Shown: piece after piece, positions 10,755-22,590 of the stretch
How positions within the stretch are numbered: position 1 is the first letter of the stretch
Layout: the number at the start of each line of letters is the position of its first letter
NCBI GenBank assembly: GCA_031002005.1
Contig: JARYHS010008074.1
Coordinates: 179,452,494 to 179,516,493, forward strand
Source: Vandiemenella viatica
Taxonomy: Eukaryota > Arthropoda > Insecta > Orthoptera > Morabidae
Reading direction: 5' to 3'
DNA length: 64,000 nucleotides
Notes under the pieces: generated by a model
What the model was told of the DNA's origin: nothing
Seen by the model: the letters and a program-made list of their open reading frames with translations, nothing else
Databases searched by the model: none
Translations under genes and position numbers: made by a program

Positions 10755-11540
10755 CACTGAAGAGCTAAAGAAACTGGTACACCTGCCTAATATCGTGTAG
10801 GTTTCCCGCGAGCACGCAGAAGTGCCGCAACACGACGTAGCATGGACTCGATTAATGTCTGAAGCAGTGCTGGAGGTAATTGACACCATGCATCCTGCAG
10901 GGCTGTCCATAAATCCGTAAGAGTGCGAATGGGTGGAGATCTTTTCTGAACGGCACGTTGCAGATAAGCTCAATAATGTTCATGTCTGGGGAGTTTGGTG
11001 TCCAGCGGAGGTGTTTAAACTAAGAAGAGTGTTCCTGGAGCAACTCTGTAACAATTCTGGACGTGTGGAGCTTCGCATTGTCCTTCTGGAATTGCCCAAG
11101 TCCGTCGGAATGCACAATGGACATGAATGGGTGCAGGTGATCAGCCAGGATGCGTACGTACGTGTTAACTGTCAGAGTCGCATCTAGACGTATCAGGGGT
11201 CCCATGTCACTCCAACTGCACACGCCCCACACCATTACAGAGCCTCCACCAGCTTGAACAGTCCCCTGCTGTAATGCAAGGTCCATGCATTCATGAGGTT
11301 GTCTCCGTACCCGTACACGGTCATCCACTCGATACAATTGGAAACGAGACTCGTCGGACCAGGCTACATGTTTCCAATCATCAACAGGCCAATGTCGGTG
11401 CTGATGGGCCCAGGTGAGGAGTAAAGCTTTGTGTCGTGTACTCAGCAAGGGTTGCCGACCGCAGTGCCGTACTCTGAGTGTTTATATATCTCTGTGTTTG
11501 TATACGCATGCCATATACGAGTTTCTTTGGCTATTCAGGG
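10755..11540 (-). mobile_element. Tc1-type transposon, N-terminal half deleted
   Basis: Ends CACTGAAGAGCTAAAGAAAC (from 10755) and, on the other strand, CCCTGAATAGCCAAAGAAAC (from 11540) form an inverted repeat of roughly 28 bases, flanked by TA at 10753-10754 and 11541-11542. The 786-base length is about half that of a full Tc1 element. The transposase frame inside runs on the minus strand and lacks its first part, so the 5' half was lost while both termini remained. Confidence 0.85.
10787..11484 (-). pseudogene. Tc1-type transposase, catalytic half with frameshift
   Basis: Read on the minus strand, the protein enters at LRVRHCGRQPLLSTRHKALL and continues WAHQHRHW, VAWSDESRF (first catalytic Asp), GGGSVMVWG, LHPFMSIVHSDG, FQKDNAKLHTSR (second Asp) and LLQEHSS, then a stop (near 11020). 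It resumes with HLRWTPNSPDMNIIEL (the third acidic residue, Glu) and, after another frameshift near 10955, QRAVQKRSPP, DLWTALQDAWCQLPPALLQT, LRRVAALLRARGKPTRY and a stop at 10787. This is the usual DD34E catalytic core and C terminus of Tc1 transposases. The paired DNA-binding domain, normally about 110 residues at the N terminus, is absent. The catalytic residues survive, but with one stop and one frameshift the gene is broken. Confidence 0.9.
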
Positions 11541-11542
11541 TA

Positions 11543-12656
11543 ATATCTTATACACACTGTATTGTAAAAATATAACATAGTAAATTTGAAAGGATCTTTA
11601 GAATTCCTATGGAAACACAATTATGAAATTGGAAGTCTTACGAGTGGATTATATTTTAGCACTCTTAATATGAATAATAATGTTCTGATCCTACAAATAA
11701 AGAATCTAAACTATGGAAAGGAAAGAATGAAAGACTAATAATATTATGTTATCACTCACTTTTTATTTTTTGTTATGATATCTTTACTTAATTGGAATTA
11801 AATCTTTAATATTCTGCCTTGGTCCACCTGTTTCATCTTCGTCAGACACAGGTGATCCATGGATCACAGACTGAGAAACACTGGGCCTGACAGTCGAGAA
11901 GCCACCAGAAATCTGCTGAAACCCCAAACAAAATCAATCCTATTGCTTTACACTCGAACCGCCCTCAAAAACTGCATCACACTTAGCCACAAATATCAGA
12001 GTGGTAGAAAAAATCAAGAAGCAAATTAAAAATCTTTACGAGGAAATAGAGTTTTAAGAAATAGAGAGTAAAATCTCGTAACAGTGAAACTGCGGTAGTG
12101 GAGCAAATAAAAATTGACAATTATGGTTTAAATAGTTAACTTAATCCTATAAAAATAAAATTAACAGATGAGATCTCTATTGCAGATGAGGCCGAAGGTT
12201 TTACTAAGCGAAGTTTTTTACACATTTGTGGTACAGTTTTTGAAAAAACTACTGCACATCTAGACGTAAAATTGAACATAATAATTCAAAGTCATTTCTG
12301 GATGAGTCATCAATAATTATTTTTGCAAAAACCAAATTATTTGCAATAATTTCTATTATTTTTATTAGTAATACACTTGTACATAATAGTTATATGTGAA
12401 CTGCTGCAATCTTTGGAATTTTTGTGAAAATAACGTTGCCGCAAACTGAACTTTTCAGAGAACTTTAAGAAATTATTAAATTATAGGTACGAAATAAAAC
12501 ACTCCACGTGGAGGTTTTGAAAACTGTTTAGCGGGAGGAATATACATCCTGTATATCATAGTGTCAAACTTAATGGCTCTGCAGCCAAGATCACCGAGCC
12601 ACTGCATAAGCTGTCGAATAATTTATGCCGGTGAAGTGCCCCAACGAATCCTTGTA
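11543..12656. other. Unassigned AT-rich spacer
   Basis: No frame of 60 codons. A segment near 11820-12010 is slightly GC-richer but shows no domain or repeat that I know. Confidence 0.4.
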
Positions 12657-12910
12657 CTGGTATGGTAGCTCAGTGGATAAGGCGCTTGATTTCGAAATAT
12701 CATTACTCAGGTCTCGGGTTCAAATCCCAGTGCGGGAAGAAATTTTTAAGAGTTGTGTTTGATCATATGAGTTGCACCAGGACGTTACGTTATTATGATT
12801 ACTCCTTAAACTGTAGGTCCCAGAGTGAAGGAACTCGGCGCAATGGGTTAGTATGCCCGCTTCGGAAAGATCCAAACAACCTTTGGGTTGTGGTCTTAGT
12901 TAAGTTTTAT
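12657..12910 (+). mobile_element. SINE-A variant with an alternative tail
   Basis: The head has a clear A box (GGTAGCTCAGTGGATAAGG) and B box (GGGTTCAAATCCC). The middle shares TTAAACTGTAGGTCCC with family A, but the 3' end differs: AATGGGTTAGTATGCCC, AACAACCTTTGGGTTGTGG, then CTTAGTTAAG. The reverse-strand copy at 47756 has the same tail, so this is a sub-family and not a chance junction. The acceptor stem does not pair, which argues against a real tRNA gene. Confidence 0.8.
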
Positions 12911-15376
12911 CTTCATAAAAATATTCCGTGTTTTTCCTTATTGTTCCCATCTCATCTCGAATGCCTGGTATTGCGTGATGATTACTTATGTTTTCCATGT
13001 CCCACTATTTAGAAATGTTCTACAATCGGCCAACCAACACGTGACTGAGTGCTGCAGTGTGGAAGAGGGCGGTATTCTGTGTTATTATATCGATTTGTGT
13101 GTCGTGGCATTTTGGGGTAGTGAAATGATGAGTTATGCTCAATATATTCGAGGGTTATGAAACAATTCAGATCGAGGTATACGACAACAGCGGATTGTAT
13201 TTATTGGAAGATGTTCTTTATCAGGAGCTGTTTCTGTCTTATATACGTGCGATAGACTGGTAGTTATTCTGCTTTCAGACAGGTCTTCTGACTTTTGTAA
13301 TGGAAGCAAAATGGCTGTAATATTTATCAGCTATTGCTGGTAGTAATTTTTTGAGGAGTTAATGAACAAAATTTGTACCGTTGAAGCAACAAACGTATAA
13401 ACACCATGTATATTCCTGTCCGTTTAACCATGCTTCAAGCATTCGCCATCCAGAAAACAGAAAAATAATACGCATCCATAGTTCGTGCAAATGTTTCTAA
13501 ATGAAATTGTATTTATCATTTGGTAGATAATTTCGTTTAACTCACAGTAAATGTGCATCACAATAAGGTCACACGTCCTGTATCTATGTTTGAAGACGAA
13601 AGCATGTGAAAACTGTAGGAAATTTCTGGACGTAAATGAAGTTTAGGTATTAAAGAAAAAGAAACTTCCATTGGTTTAATATATGTTGCGTTATCGAGGG
13701 TAAAAACGTTAGTAGGCTTAACATTAAATAGAAGATTTTCTTATGACAGAATTAGTAATATTAAAAATTCTGTCATGCTAAAGTGTACAAAACTGGAGGA
13801 AACTCGAATGAGAAATTTTGTACATGGTTATAAACAAATTAAATAAATTGAATTGTTTCTTTTTTAAACATTTATAGATTTAGTCTTATTTCTAAATATG
13901 TCTAATTATTTTTTCCAATAAACTAAAAATACTATTTTTGTTAATACTTAGTGAAATTTAAATACTAACTTTCTAATGATTATTATTACTTTCTTTATTT
14001 GCATTTATTATTTTTAATAATAAAAATACTTCGCGAGCCACCACAAAGGCATGCTTTTAGCTAGTAAAAATTACTCGACACCTTAAAAAAAAGTTTCCTC
14101 AGGATACGTAATCTAATTAAATAACTTTAGAGGCAGAGCTAACGAGGGCAAAAAAGCCTGCGCACTGAGTCCTGCCCTGAAGGTAGTCTCAGCACAGCGA
14201 CCAAATGTTAGGTGAAAACCAGCTTAATGTCACGTCTTCATGAGAGCTAAGATATAGTTATGTTGTTATGTTGAACAGTGTTTTACGCGATAAAACCACA
14301 ACAGACCCTTACAGACACTTAAATGACGTTCAGGGAAGATTATTATCAATGTTAGAGTGTCACAATATTATAGGAGACACTATGTATCCATTCTGGTGTG
14401 AGTATTTCAGATTTGCATTAGTTTAAATCTTTCATTACCATTTACAACTAAGACCGATGTTACTAAAAACTGCATATGCAGGGAAGTAGGTATTTCTGAA
14501 AATTAAAACAATTCTTGTACCAACACGATATGAAAGGGGCATGAAGGAAATATTTCGGTTCGTAAGTTTCAATGCATTATCTACTAAAGTTCAGTTTGAC
14601 TCTTTTATCAAAGGAACGTTTATCCCAGCAGACGATGTAGTTGCATTGAAAGGCAGCCAAAGATGTTGGCTCAGTTGCCGAACGATGCAGCGATTGAGAG
14701 CTCAGATAGGTGTGTGCGTACTTCAAAGAAGAGTCGAGAACATGGACCCGCGGACGAGCTGCAGCACTCTAGGGAATGGAGCCGCAACATGTGTCCAAGG
14801 CAGCTCAAAGAGTCACCACTCCTCTCTTCTATTCCATCAGACCGGGGTATCCATTTGCCTCGGTGGAAACCAGTACTTCTATTAACACTAGAACTGGGCC
14901 ACTCTTGATATTCGTTTATTCGAAGTATACAATATCATTCGAAGTTTAATACACTGGTATAACAAACGAAAGCGTTACACTAAAAAAAATAAAAAAATCT
15001 AACGACAGAATTAAAGCTACTGTATCGCTCTAGATGCGAATTTTAGTACTTACTCTAACATTTCGGGATTAATTTGCTATCTTTGCTCATGTCCTTTGTA
15101 AAAATAAAACACGATTCAAGAATTTGCATTAATTAACTAGCAATGAATTTTGTGATTTAAAATGGACAGTGTATTGTTATTCCTTGATTTATTTCCAGGC
15201 TATGAGTTACAGTACAACAATGCAGAAACATTACTTTCTTATTAATAATGGGAATTATTCTAAAGTTCTCTGACACTGTAAAAGGATATTGACTTTCCTC
15301 TAATTTTAACATTCATTTTAAAACTTTCAAAATTCAAAATTTGATGGGTGCGCAGACTTTCGCGGTCGTTGTAAAT
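12911..15376. other. Unassigned spacer
   Basis: Overlapping open frames at 14541-14908 contain no domain I recognise. The stretch 14640-14880 is less AT-rich than its surroundings and may be an old repeat. Nothing else stands out. Confidence 0.35.
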
Positions 15377-15548
15377 GTTATCTTGTATGTCCGGGTTGAA
15401 CCTCGTCAATTTATCGAAACCTAACGTTTCGGCCATCATTTTGTGGTCTTCTTCTTCAGAGGAGTCCTCCGAAGAAGGCCACAAAATGATGGCCGAAACG
15501 TTAGGTTTCTATAAATTGACGTGGTTCAACCCGGACAACTAAGATAAC
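15377..15548. repeat. Near-perfect palindrome (two inverted repeat copies)
   Basis: The left arm 15377-15454 and right arm 15471-15548 are reverse complements with only a few mismatches; both contain GGCCATCATTTTGTGG / CCACAAAATGATGGCC and the complement of CCGAAACGTTAGGTTTC. Even the short centre (GAGGAGTCCTCC) is nearly self-complementary. A minus-strand frame runs through it (15484 to 15260), but its protein is largely acidic low-complexity and not recognised. It looks like two head-to-head copies of one repeat or a fold-back element. Confidence 0.85.
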
Positions 15549-18240
15549 TTCAAAATTTGATGTCAGTCGCATTCTTAGAGTATATTTATTTATATCTTAA
15601 GTTAATACAAGTAAGTAACTACTTTAAAATTAACACTCAAAAGTTTTAAACACTTTCTCGTAAAGTCTGAGGTCAATTAATACTTTTTAAAATTAATGTC
15701 TGCAAGTTTTAGATTGTTGAAATTCATTCGAAGTGGAATTTATCAGATTAATCCCCAATAAGTTCCGATTCAAGGGATTTTTTTTTTCTGATTGTATGAC
15801 GGTGCTCATTGTTTAGTATGACTCGTTCCTTGTAATAATGAAGAATTCGCTATATAATGGTAACATTACATTCAGATCGTATTAATTTCTTAAAATATTT
15901 TGTTGTATCTCAATATATCTTTGTAGATACAATATTCTAGTTCTTATTTATGCCGGTGCAATCTATCGATGCAAGTAACTGGATTCTAGTTAGCAGACAA
16001 TGTAATCGTAGAGTTACTATAATTTACAATCAATTGAAAAGTAACAGTATCCAGTCATTTCTAACATCACCAAGTCAAATTGTTTTCGTGATGCTCCTTA
16101 GATAGGATGCTCCATCAATTTTGTCGTTTGCGATTACTCCATATGCTGAGCAGAGACGTTTGGGATTAAACTACTTTCTCGTTAACATTCCCATTTATCA
16201 TATTTCCAAATACTATTGGGGCTCGGACCAGGGGTAACCCCGTTACAGGCGGCATACACTAATGACCTCAGCACAGGAGGTGGGTGGTCAGTCCCAATGC
16301 AAATTTCTAATGTGATACGAATGAAACGATTGCAGGCTCTTCGGCTGTATTGATACGAGGTAGGTTATGTGTGACTGTCACTATCAGATTCCTTTCACTT
16401 ACGGAATTAAAAGATCGTCAGACCGAAGAATTCATTAAATCTTACATCCACCAAACAGCGAGAGTAACAATAGGTCCAAAGTGGTTGTGCTGTATCACGA
16501 CCGTTGTTGAGCTTAGCTCTGTCATCTGTACCTGAAAAAGTAGACGCCCCATATTCCGCTACATATATACTAACGACTATCTACCACCTTTGAAGCATTG
16601 ATCATGCCTTTCTGTCGATTAATCACTAAATCTAAAAAAATAAAAATGTTAAGAGAACCTAGAAATGAAAAATAACAAAAATACATATGGCCTTGGAAAA
16701 TGTAGTTCTCCACTTTCCGTCTCATAAAGAAATGTTTCAAAGTGACAGGACAATAATACGCTTTAACACAGTTTTTAAACCATTCTTTGACATTTAACAG
16801 CATTTACTTTTCTCTTTTAATGAATACTTCTACAACTGATTAAAATATTTCGATAAGTATTTTAAAATATTTTACTAAGGTTTTTTTGTACTACAATTTC
16901 TCTGAAACAACTCATCTGAAATTCGGCAACTGGTGATAATTTAGTAAAATATATGCACATTGCTCGCGGTCACATTGGTAATATTCTCAGTAATTAGCTT
17001 AATTAAAATGTTTTGTTGTATTATGTTATGATATTGTGGGAACGATGAATTTAGCGTTCAGCAGTTCAGGATAGCATTGATATGCATTAATTCGTTGTAT
17101 ATCTCAATATTTTAAAGATATGGAGAGATTTTAATAAATGTGTTTAATACAGCAAATTGTAATTAATGCACAAACTACGCAGAAAGTATACAAATTTTTT
17201 CATATTGGATGTCTAAAAGTCACGATTATGCTCCCAAATAACTTTAAGAAAATTCAGAAGGAACGTATTACAATTGAACGTTTATAAACATCCTAATTCG
17301 AAATCATCTGGGTTTTTTTTTTTTTTTTTTTTTATAGTTAAGAGTTAAAATTAATTAGAAGAAAATTCACCTAAAAAATAGTGCATGATTATGTATAAAA
17401 TTTATTTACAGCACTGTCAGCTGACAAACTCATAAATCTTTCTGACTGGCAAATTTATGCAGCTGTTGAACTATTAAACATCAGATGCTAAGTTCACTTA
17501 TTTCGTTAACAAGTGGTTGTGTCTGCAGAGATATACCGGGGCAGCAGAGGATGGGAACTGACTACAAAATCATCCGGCTAGCCTCAATGAATAAGTTTGA
17601 ACTATCGCCAGCTGATGCTCAAGTTTTAGTCAAGATGTTCCAAACATACTTAAGCCAACAATCTAATGTAATATCTACGTATGAAATTTCTGAATTTTTC
17701 TAATTCGGTTTAGTAGACGATTTACTGAGAAATCCTAATGATCATAAATTTCTAAAAAAACCTACTGCATATTGCATTGTTTGTAGTTACTGTCTGTTTT
17801 TACCATAGTGTATTTATCAATTCAAATCCAAGGCCAGTAACAAATTTGTTATTAACACTACTAATCTCCAGTGTATGATAATGTAAAACGTTTACCGATA
17901 AGACGAGAAGGAAAAGTCAAGACACCTCTGCTGGTAGCTGACTGATCTTAAAACAGTAGGAAAAACATGCTGTTACGTAGGTACCGTCGTTCAAGACATT
18001 CAATGTTGTAGTACTAATTTCTTCTCGCGCCGTGCATATAAGAGGCTTTTTAAATTATAATATCAGTTTCTACTAATCTTAGTGCCTATCAAACAAAATT
18101 AGAGTTAGGCTGTAGAAGATTTCGGGAATAGTACGATAAAAACTTTTACATTATTTGAGAGAATTGTTTTAACTGAATATGCTGTAAATTTTTCAGTTTG
18201 AAACACTAGGAATGACAAGTTTGAATAAATCAGCAATATC
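15549..18240. other. Unassigned spacer with a poly(T) run
   Basis: A run of 21 T lies at 17313-17333. Open frames at 16350-16535, 16570-16803 (minus) and 17485-17703 show no recognisable domain. A less AT-rich stretch at 16215-16345 does not match a repeat seen elsewhere in the window. Confidence 0.35.
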
Positions 18241-20600
18241 AATTGTAGTGTTGTCGGTCTTAGTGAAGTACGCTGTAAAGGTGTAGACTGTTAACCTCTA
18301 AATTCTGGCAATCTGTTTTACTTCTGCGGAACCGGAAGGTAAACTGAATGGAGTTGGATTCTTAATAAAAGAGAACATCTCTGATAAGATAACTGTGCTG
18401 GAAGCAACATCCAGCAGAATAACTCCTCTGGTTCTAAATGTCTCAAAAAAGTTACAGATCGTGCAGGTTTATGCTCACATTTCATGCCTCTCAGATTAAG
18501 AGATTGAGGACTTTTACGAGAACCTACAGGAAACTTGTGAGAAAGGTAGAGACTGTCACTTCAAATTGGTTATTGTTGACTTTAATGCCAAGGTCACTCA
18601 ATGGAAAAGGGCGACTCACTGGTGGGTAATTATGGGATTGATGAGAGAAATGACAGTGTTGAGAGATTGGTACAATTCGCCGAATTCCCAAAAATGTCTA
18701 TCATGAACATATTTTTCAAAAAGCATTCTTCCAGACAGTGGACATGAAGAAGCCCAAACTTCAGCACTAAAAATGAGATAGAATTTGTTCTTCCGAACAC
18801 TCCACACATGTCTCAGTTCTGAACAAGTTTAACACTGGCAGCGACCACCGACAAGTAAGAGCAAGGATTGAAAATTATGTAAGGGCAGAAAGAAATAAAC
18901 TCGTTAGAAACAATACCATAATTATTGAGATTAATAACGTGGAGGAAAACAAAGAAGAATTTCAACGGATGCTCCAGGGAAAGCTTCAAGAAACCAACGA
19001 TGAAGACTTAGCAGCAGTATTAGTCACGACTGCGCAAGAAGTAGGCGGCTTCTGTCGTAAAAAAAAATATCAAAAAAGTCAGCAATGAAACAAAAGGTCT
19101 GCTGAACAAGAGGAGGGAAATCAAGATTCGTTCTGATTATGACATGACAGTATTCGGAGCTGTGTAAAACTTTGAGGAAAAACATTAAGTCTGACATAAA
19201 GTTGTACATTGTGAGGGATAATCTAGAAAAGAAAACAGATTTAAAGAGAGCGAAGCGAAACCTTATACTCGGTAAGAAGTAGATAATAGCAATGGGTGGA
19301 AAAAATAGCAGAATTACCTACAAAGATGAAATTTTGAAATTCGTCACAGGTTTTTATAGTAAATTATATGGTAGCTTAGAGGATATTATCTGCCCCTGTA
19401 GCTAGTTGGTGAAGAAACTAGCAATCCCATGGCTAAAGTCTTCTCTTACACAATGCATCTTCACTGAATAAAGCTAAAATCATTCTGCTACACAAAAAGG
19501 GAAGTATTAATAACATCAAAAACTATCGACCCATATGCTTGTTGGCTGTTCTGTGCAAAGTTTTTACAGTGATCTTGTTGAACCGAATCAGTTCTACCCT
19601 TGATTCTGCCCAACCCATTGAGCAAGCAGGATTCCGCAGGAGCTTCAGCACAATCGAACACATTCTTGGCCTGCAAGAACTAATTACCCGTGCTAACGAA
19701 TACCAGATGCCTCTTTGTGCAGCCTTTGAAGATTTCGAAAAGCCATTTTATTCAATAAGTCACAAGCCTTAATTGAACGTGGCGTGGATACAGCTTACAT
19801 CAGAGTGCTCCATAACATCTGTGTCACCTCCTCAGTCTTTGTCAACGTTAGAGAACCAACTGCAAAGTTCCGCATCGAAAGAAATGTTAACCAAGCTGAT
19901 CCCACCTCACCAAAATTATTTTCAGCATTGCGCTAGTTGCTAATGACCTTGATGAACTCCAAACCTTGGTCACTGCCCTCGCCTTCGAGTGTAAAGCAGT
20001 TGGCCTAAGAATGAATCTTTCACAAACAAAAATTACTTCTAACAAATGTACCAAAGAGGGAAATATACAACTAGATAACAAATCTTTATAAAATGTCAGC
20101 GAGTACATTTATCTTGGCCAGCTTGTAAACATGAGAGGTGATGTTTTCCGTCGCATCAAGCTGGGATGGCAAGCATTTGGGATGTATTCTATTGTCCTGA
20201 AATCTAAAATGCCCACAAATCTAAAGCAAATAGCTTACGACAAGTGCATTCTTCCTGTGCTGACATACTGCTGCGAGTCCTGGACTCTAAATGAATTCAT
20301 CAAAGGTAAACTAAGAACTACCTAAAGAGCTACGGAAAGGTCAACGCTAGACTTAACGAGAAAATACAAGTAAAGACCAACTGACATTAGGTCATTTACA
20401 AAGGTCACAGACATCTTAGAGAAGACAGCATCCTTGAAGTGGTAATAACCAGGCCATATTGCGCGGAGAAAGGACCAAAGATGGACAAAAATAGTGTTAG
20501 AGTGGAGCTCAAGAGATCACCACAGACCGAGAGGAAGACCACCAGACCGAGAGGAAGACAAGGACATACGCAGGTTTATCAGAGTTAACTAGCAGAAGAT
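18241..20600 (+). pseudogene. RTE/BovB-type LINE ORF2, decayed, FADD box deleted
   Basis: Landmarks of an RTE/BovB polyprotein appear in order across shifting frames. The endonuclease has VVGLSEVRCKG (catalytic Glu at 18265), IVQVYAHIS (18458), VDFNAKV (18575) and GSDHRQVRARI (18837). The reverse transcriptase has IILLHKKG (19475), NYRPI (19521), QAGFRRSFSTIEHI (about 19625) and AFEDFEKPFYSI (about 19722; first Asp changed to Glu). The C terminus has GHIARRKDQRW and RGRPP. Between KLFSAL and IALVANDLDELQ, near 19925, the sequence jumps over the whole FADD catalytic segment. A 20-base tandem duplication (20523-20562) adds a further frame change. Stops are frequent. The element had no separate ORF1 that I can see. 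Confidence 0.85.
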
Positions 20601-22202
20601 CAACCAAGATCGTTCGACCTGGAGGTAACTGCTCAAGTTACACCTGAAATCATGACGTTAAGAGGCCACATCAGTGACAGAACTGGCTGATAATGACATA
20701 CGAAACAACTCGTTACGTAGTCAGTTCATGTGCGGTACTATACATAGTTGATGATTTTAACCACATAAGATAAAAAAAATTTCAGAAGTTATGGTGCATA
20801 ATTTCTTATTGCCAGATTTCGTACACGGTATCTTCGATACGGCACAACTTATTCAGAGTGAATAAAATTTCTTGACAGAGATTCCTCGTGGCATTGAAGA
20901 TTATATCATAGGTGTTCTGACAGTTCTTAATCATCAGATGTATCACAAATAATCAACTACACCTAATATACCAACTTCACTTCCGTCAAAAAATACAATT
21001 GTCTTAGCAACTAATCAACCGATCAGCCTGACAGCGAAACATACTTATATTTAATACAGAGAAATCTACTTTAAAGCTGGAACACCATAAAAAATAAATG
21101 GTGTCACATCAAATGAAAGTATAAAATATTGGCCTGTTTTTGAAGAATTCGTGTAATTGTTACATTCCGTGCCATTTTTATAAGCATAAACCAAGATGGA
21201 AAATATGAAACTGTTTGAAATCAACATATTACGTCTGTTTGTGATTCGCAGCTCGTGTTAGAGATCGAGATAATCGAACAACAAACTATCTATCCCATCA
21301 TTCACTACGAAGCTCTAAGTACCACCTGAAAATAACAAACTGCAAAAATATTTTAAGGTGGCCACTAGAATTTATAGTATGGCTCTTCTTCTTTCACTGT
21401 TCTTACTCCTCCACGTCTCACGGTCGTAAAATAAATCTTTGGTGCCTCTTTGCTTCCAACACACTGCCTAAATCAATCTGGGATTTCTATCAACAGAAGT
21501 TAAATAAGAAATCGTGAAGCCTATTTTCTTTCTCAGTGGTATAAGTTTTTCAACCTACTTGACTTATACGAATAAGTGCAAATTTATAACAGCAGTCACA
21601 TGAAACTACCTGGTTATGGAAAGATCTGAAACAAACACGTAACATGTATGGCATGTTCTGAGTTACATGACAACGTCAAGGAACTCACTATATGGTTCTT
21701 CTGATGATTACTTTTAATTAATTTTGTAGTCCTTCAATTAATAGGTTTTCTCCGTTCGGTCGCCGGGAGGCTTTTACTTTTCACTAAAGGATGATGATAA
21801 ACATAGCTTCTGAATTCATTTACGCGTTCAATTAAATAAAAAGGTCATTGATACTATATTAATCTCACTTTCATTCCGTCCAAATCTTCATAGCAAAATA
21901 TGGATAGGCATTAACTTCATCTGTCCTTAATCGTATTACACATCCTTCTACATAAGCAATATTCATTCACATGAAAAATATACAAATTAATAATTAATCA
22001 GTTTCAACATCTTTATACTTAATTCCTCAGATTATAATTCACAGAAGGTTGGGTTTGAGGGCTGTTACAACTACTTCATTGTTTGTAACAAAACCAAATA
22101 TTCTGCGCAAGTTTCTAAAGTTCTAAGCATTGTGTAGTAATCGAAATACTCAATAATCTGATTGAAAAGACCAACATAGTTACGAAAGATCTTATTCTTA
22201 CC
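20601..22202. other. LINE 3' flank and unassigned spacer
   Basis: The first 100 bases may be the last part of the RTE-type element. After that I see AT-rich sequence without frames of 60 codons, without paired ends and without a recognised repeat. Confidence 0.35.
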
Positions 22203-22590
22203 GTCAAGGATACAACAAAACTGCTCAGAAACATAAAAAGGGGTAAAGGACCCCGACCATTTTATATCCCTGGTTGACTGATCTCTAATTATACAAAAGA
22301 AATTGCACCGTCTTTGATGAATTTATACATTCCATTCTTGGAAAGGAAAGCGAACCTTTTGAAGGCAGCTATGGTAACTTTTAAGAGTGAGAATGTTAAT
22401 GATCCTCTAAATTATTGGCCTATCACGCTAACAATATCTTTAAGAGATTTAGAACATGTCATCTATTCAGATGTCATACATTTTTTGGATAGGAGGAAGA
22501 TATTAATCTGAAATAAGCATTAATTAAGAAATGTACGAATAATTCGAAGCACAACTTACATCATATAACAGTTGTACGATCTGGTGTTTA
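22203..22590 (+). pseudogene. CR1/jockey-like LINE reverse-transcriptase fragment
   Basis: A single frame from 22203 reads TTKLLRNIKRGKGPRP, a stop at about 22275, then SNYTKEIAPSLMNLYIPFLE, NLLKAAMVTFKSENVNDPLN, YWPITLT (for YRPISLT), LEHVIYSDVIHFLDRRKIL and a stop at 22509; a weak continuation matching NQHGFR...QL follows. These are fingers and early palm motifs of a CR1- or jockey-type reverse transcriptase. The catalytic palm is absent: the fragment ends before it. With few stops in about 100 codons it is less decayed than the copy at 752. Confidence 0.75.

Noticed and set aside
12657..12735. Apparent tRNA gene (good A and B boxes)
   Set aside because: The acceptor ends do not pair and the sequence runs straight into the SINE-A body; the same holds for the heads at 38642, 50164 and 54880 (minus).
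14541..14908. Two overlapping plus-strand frames as a possible gene
   Set aside because: They overlap in different frames and neither resembles a known domain. A worn repeat is more likely.
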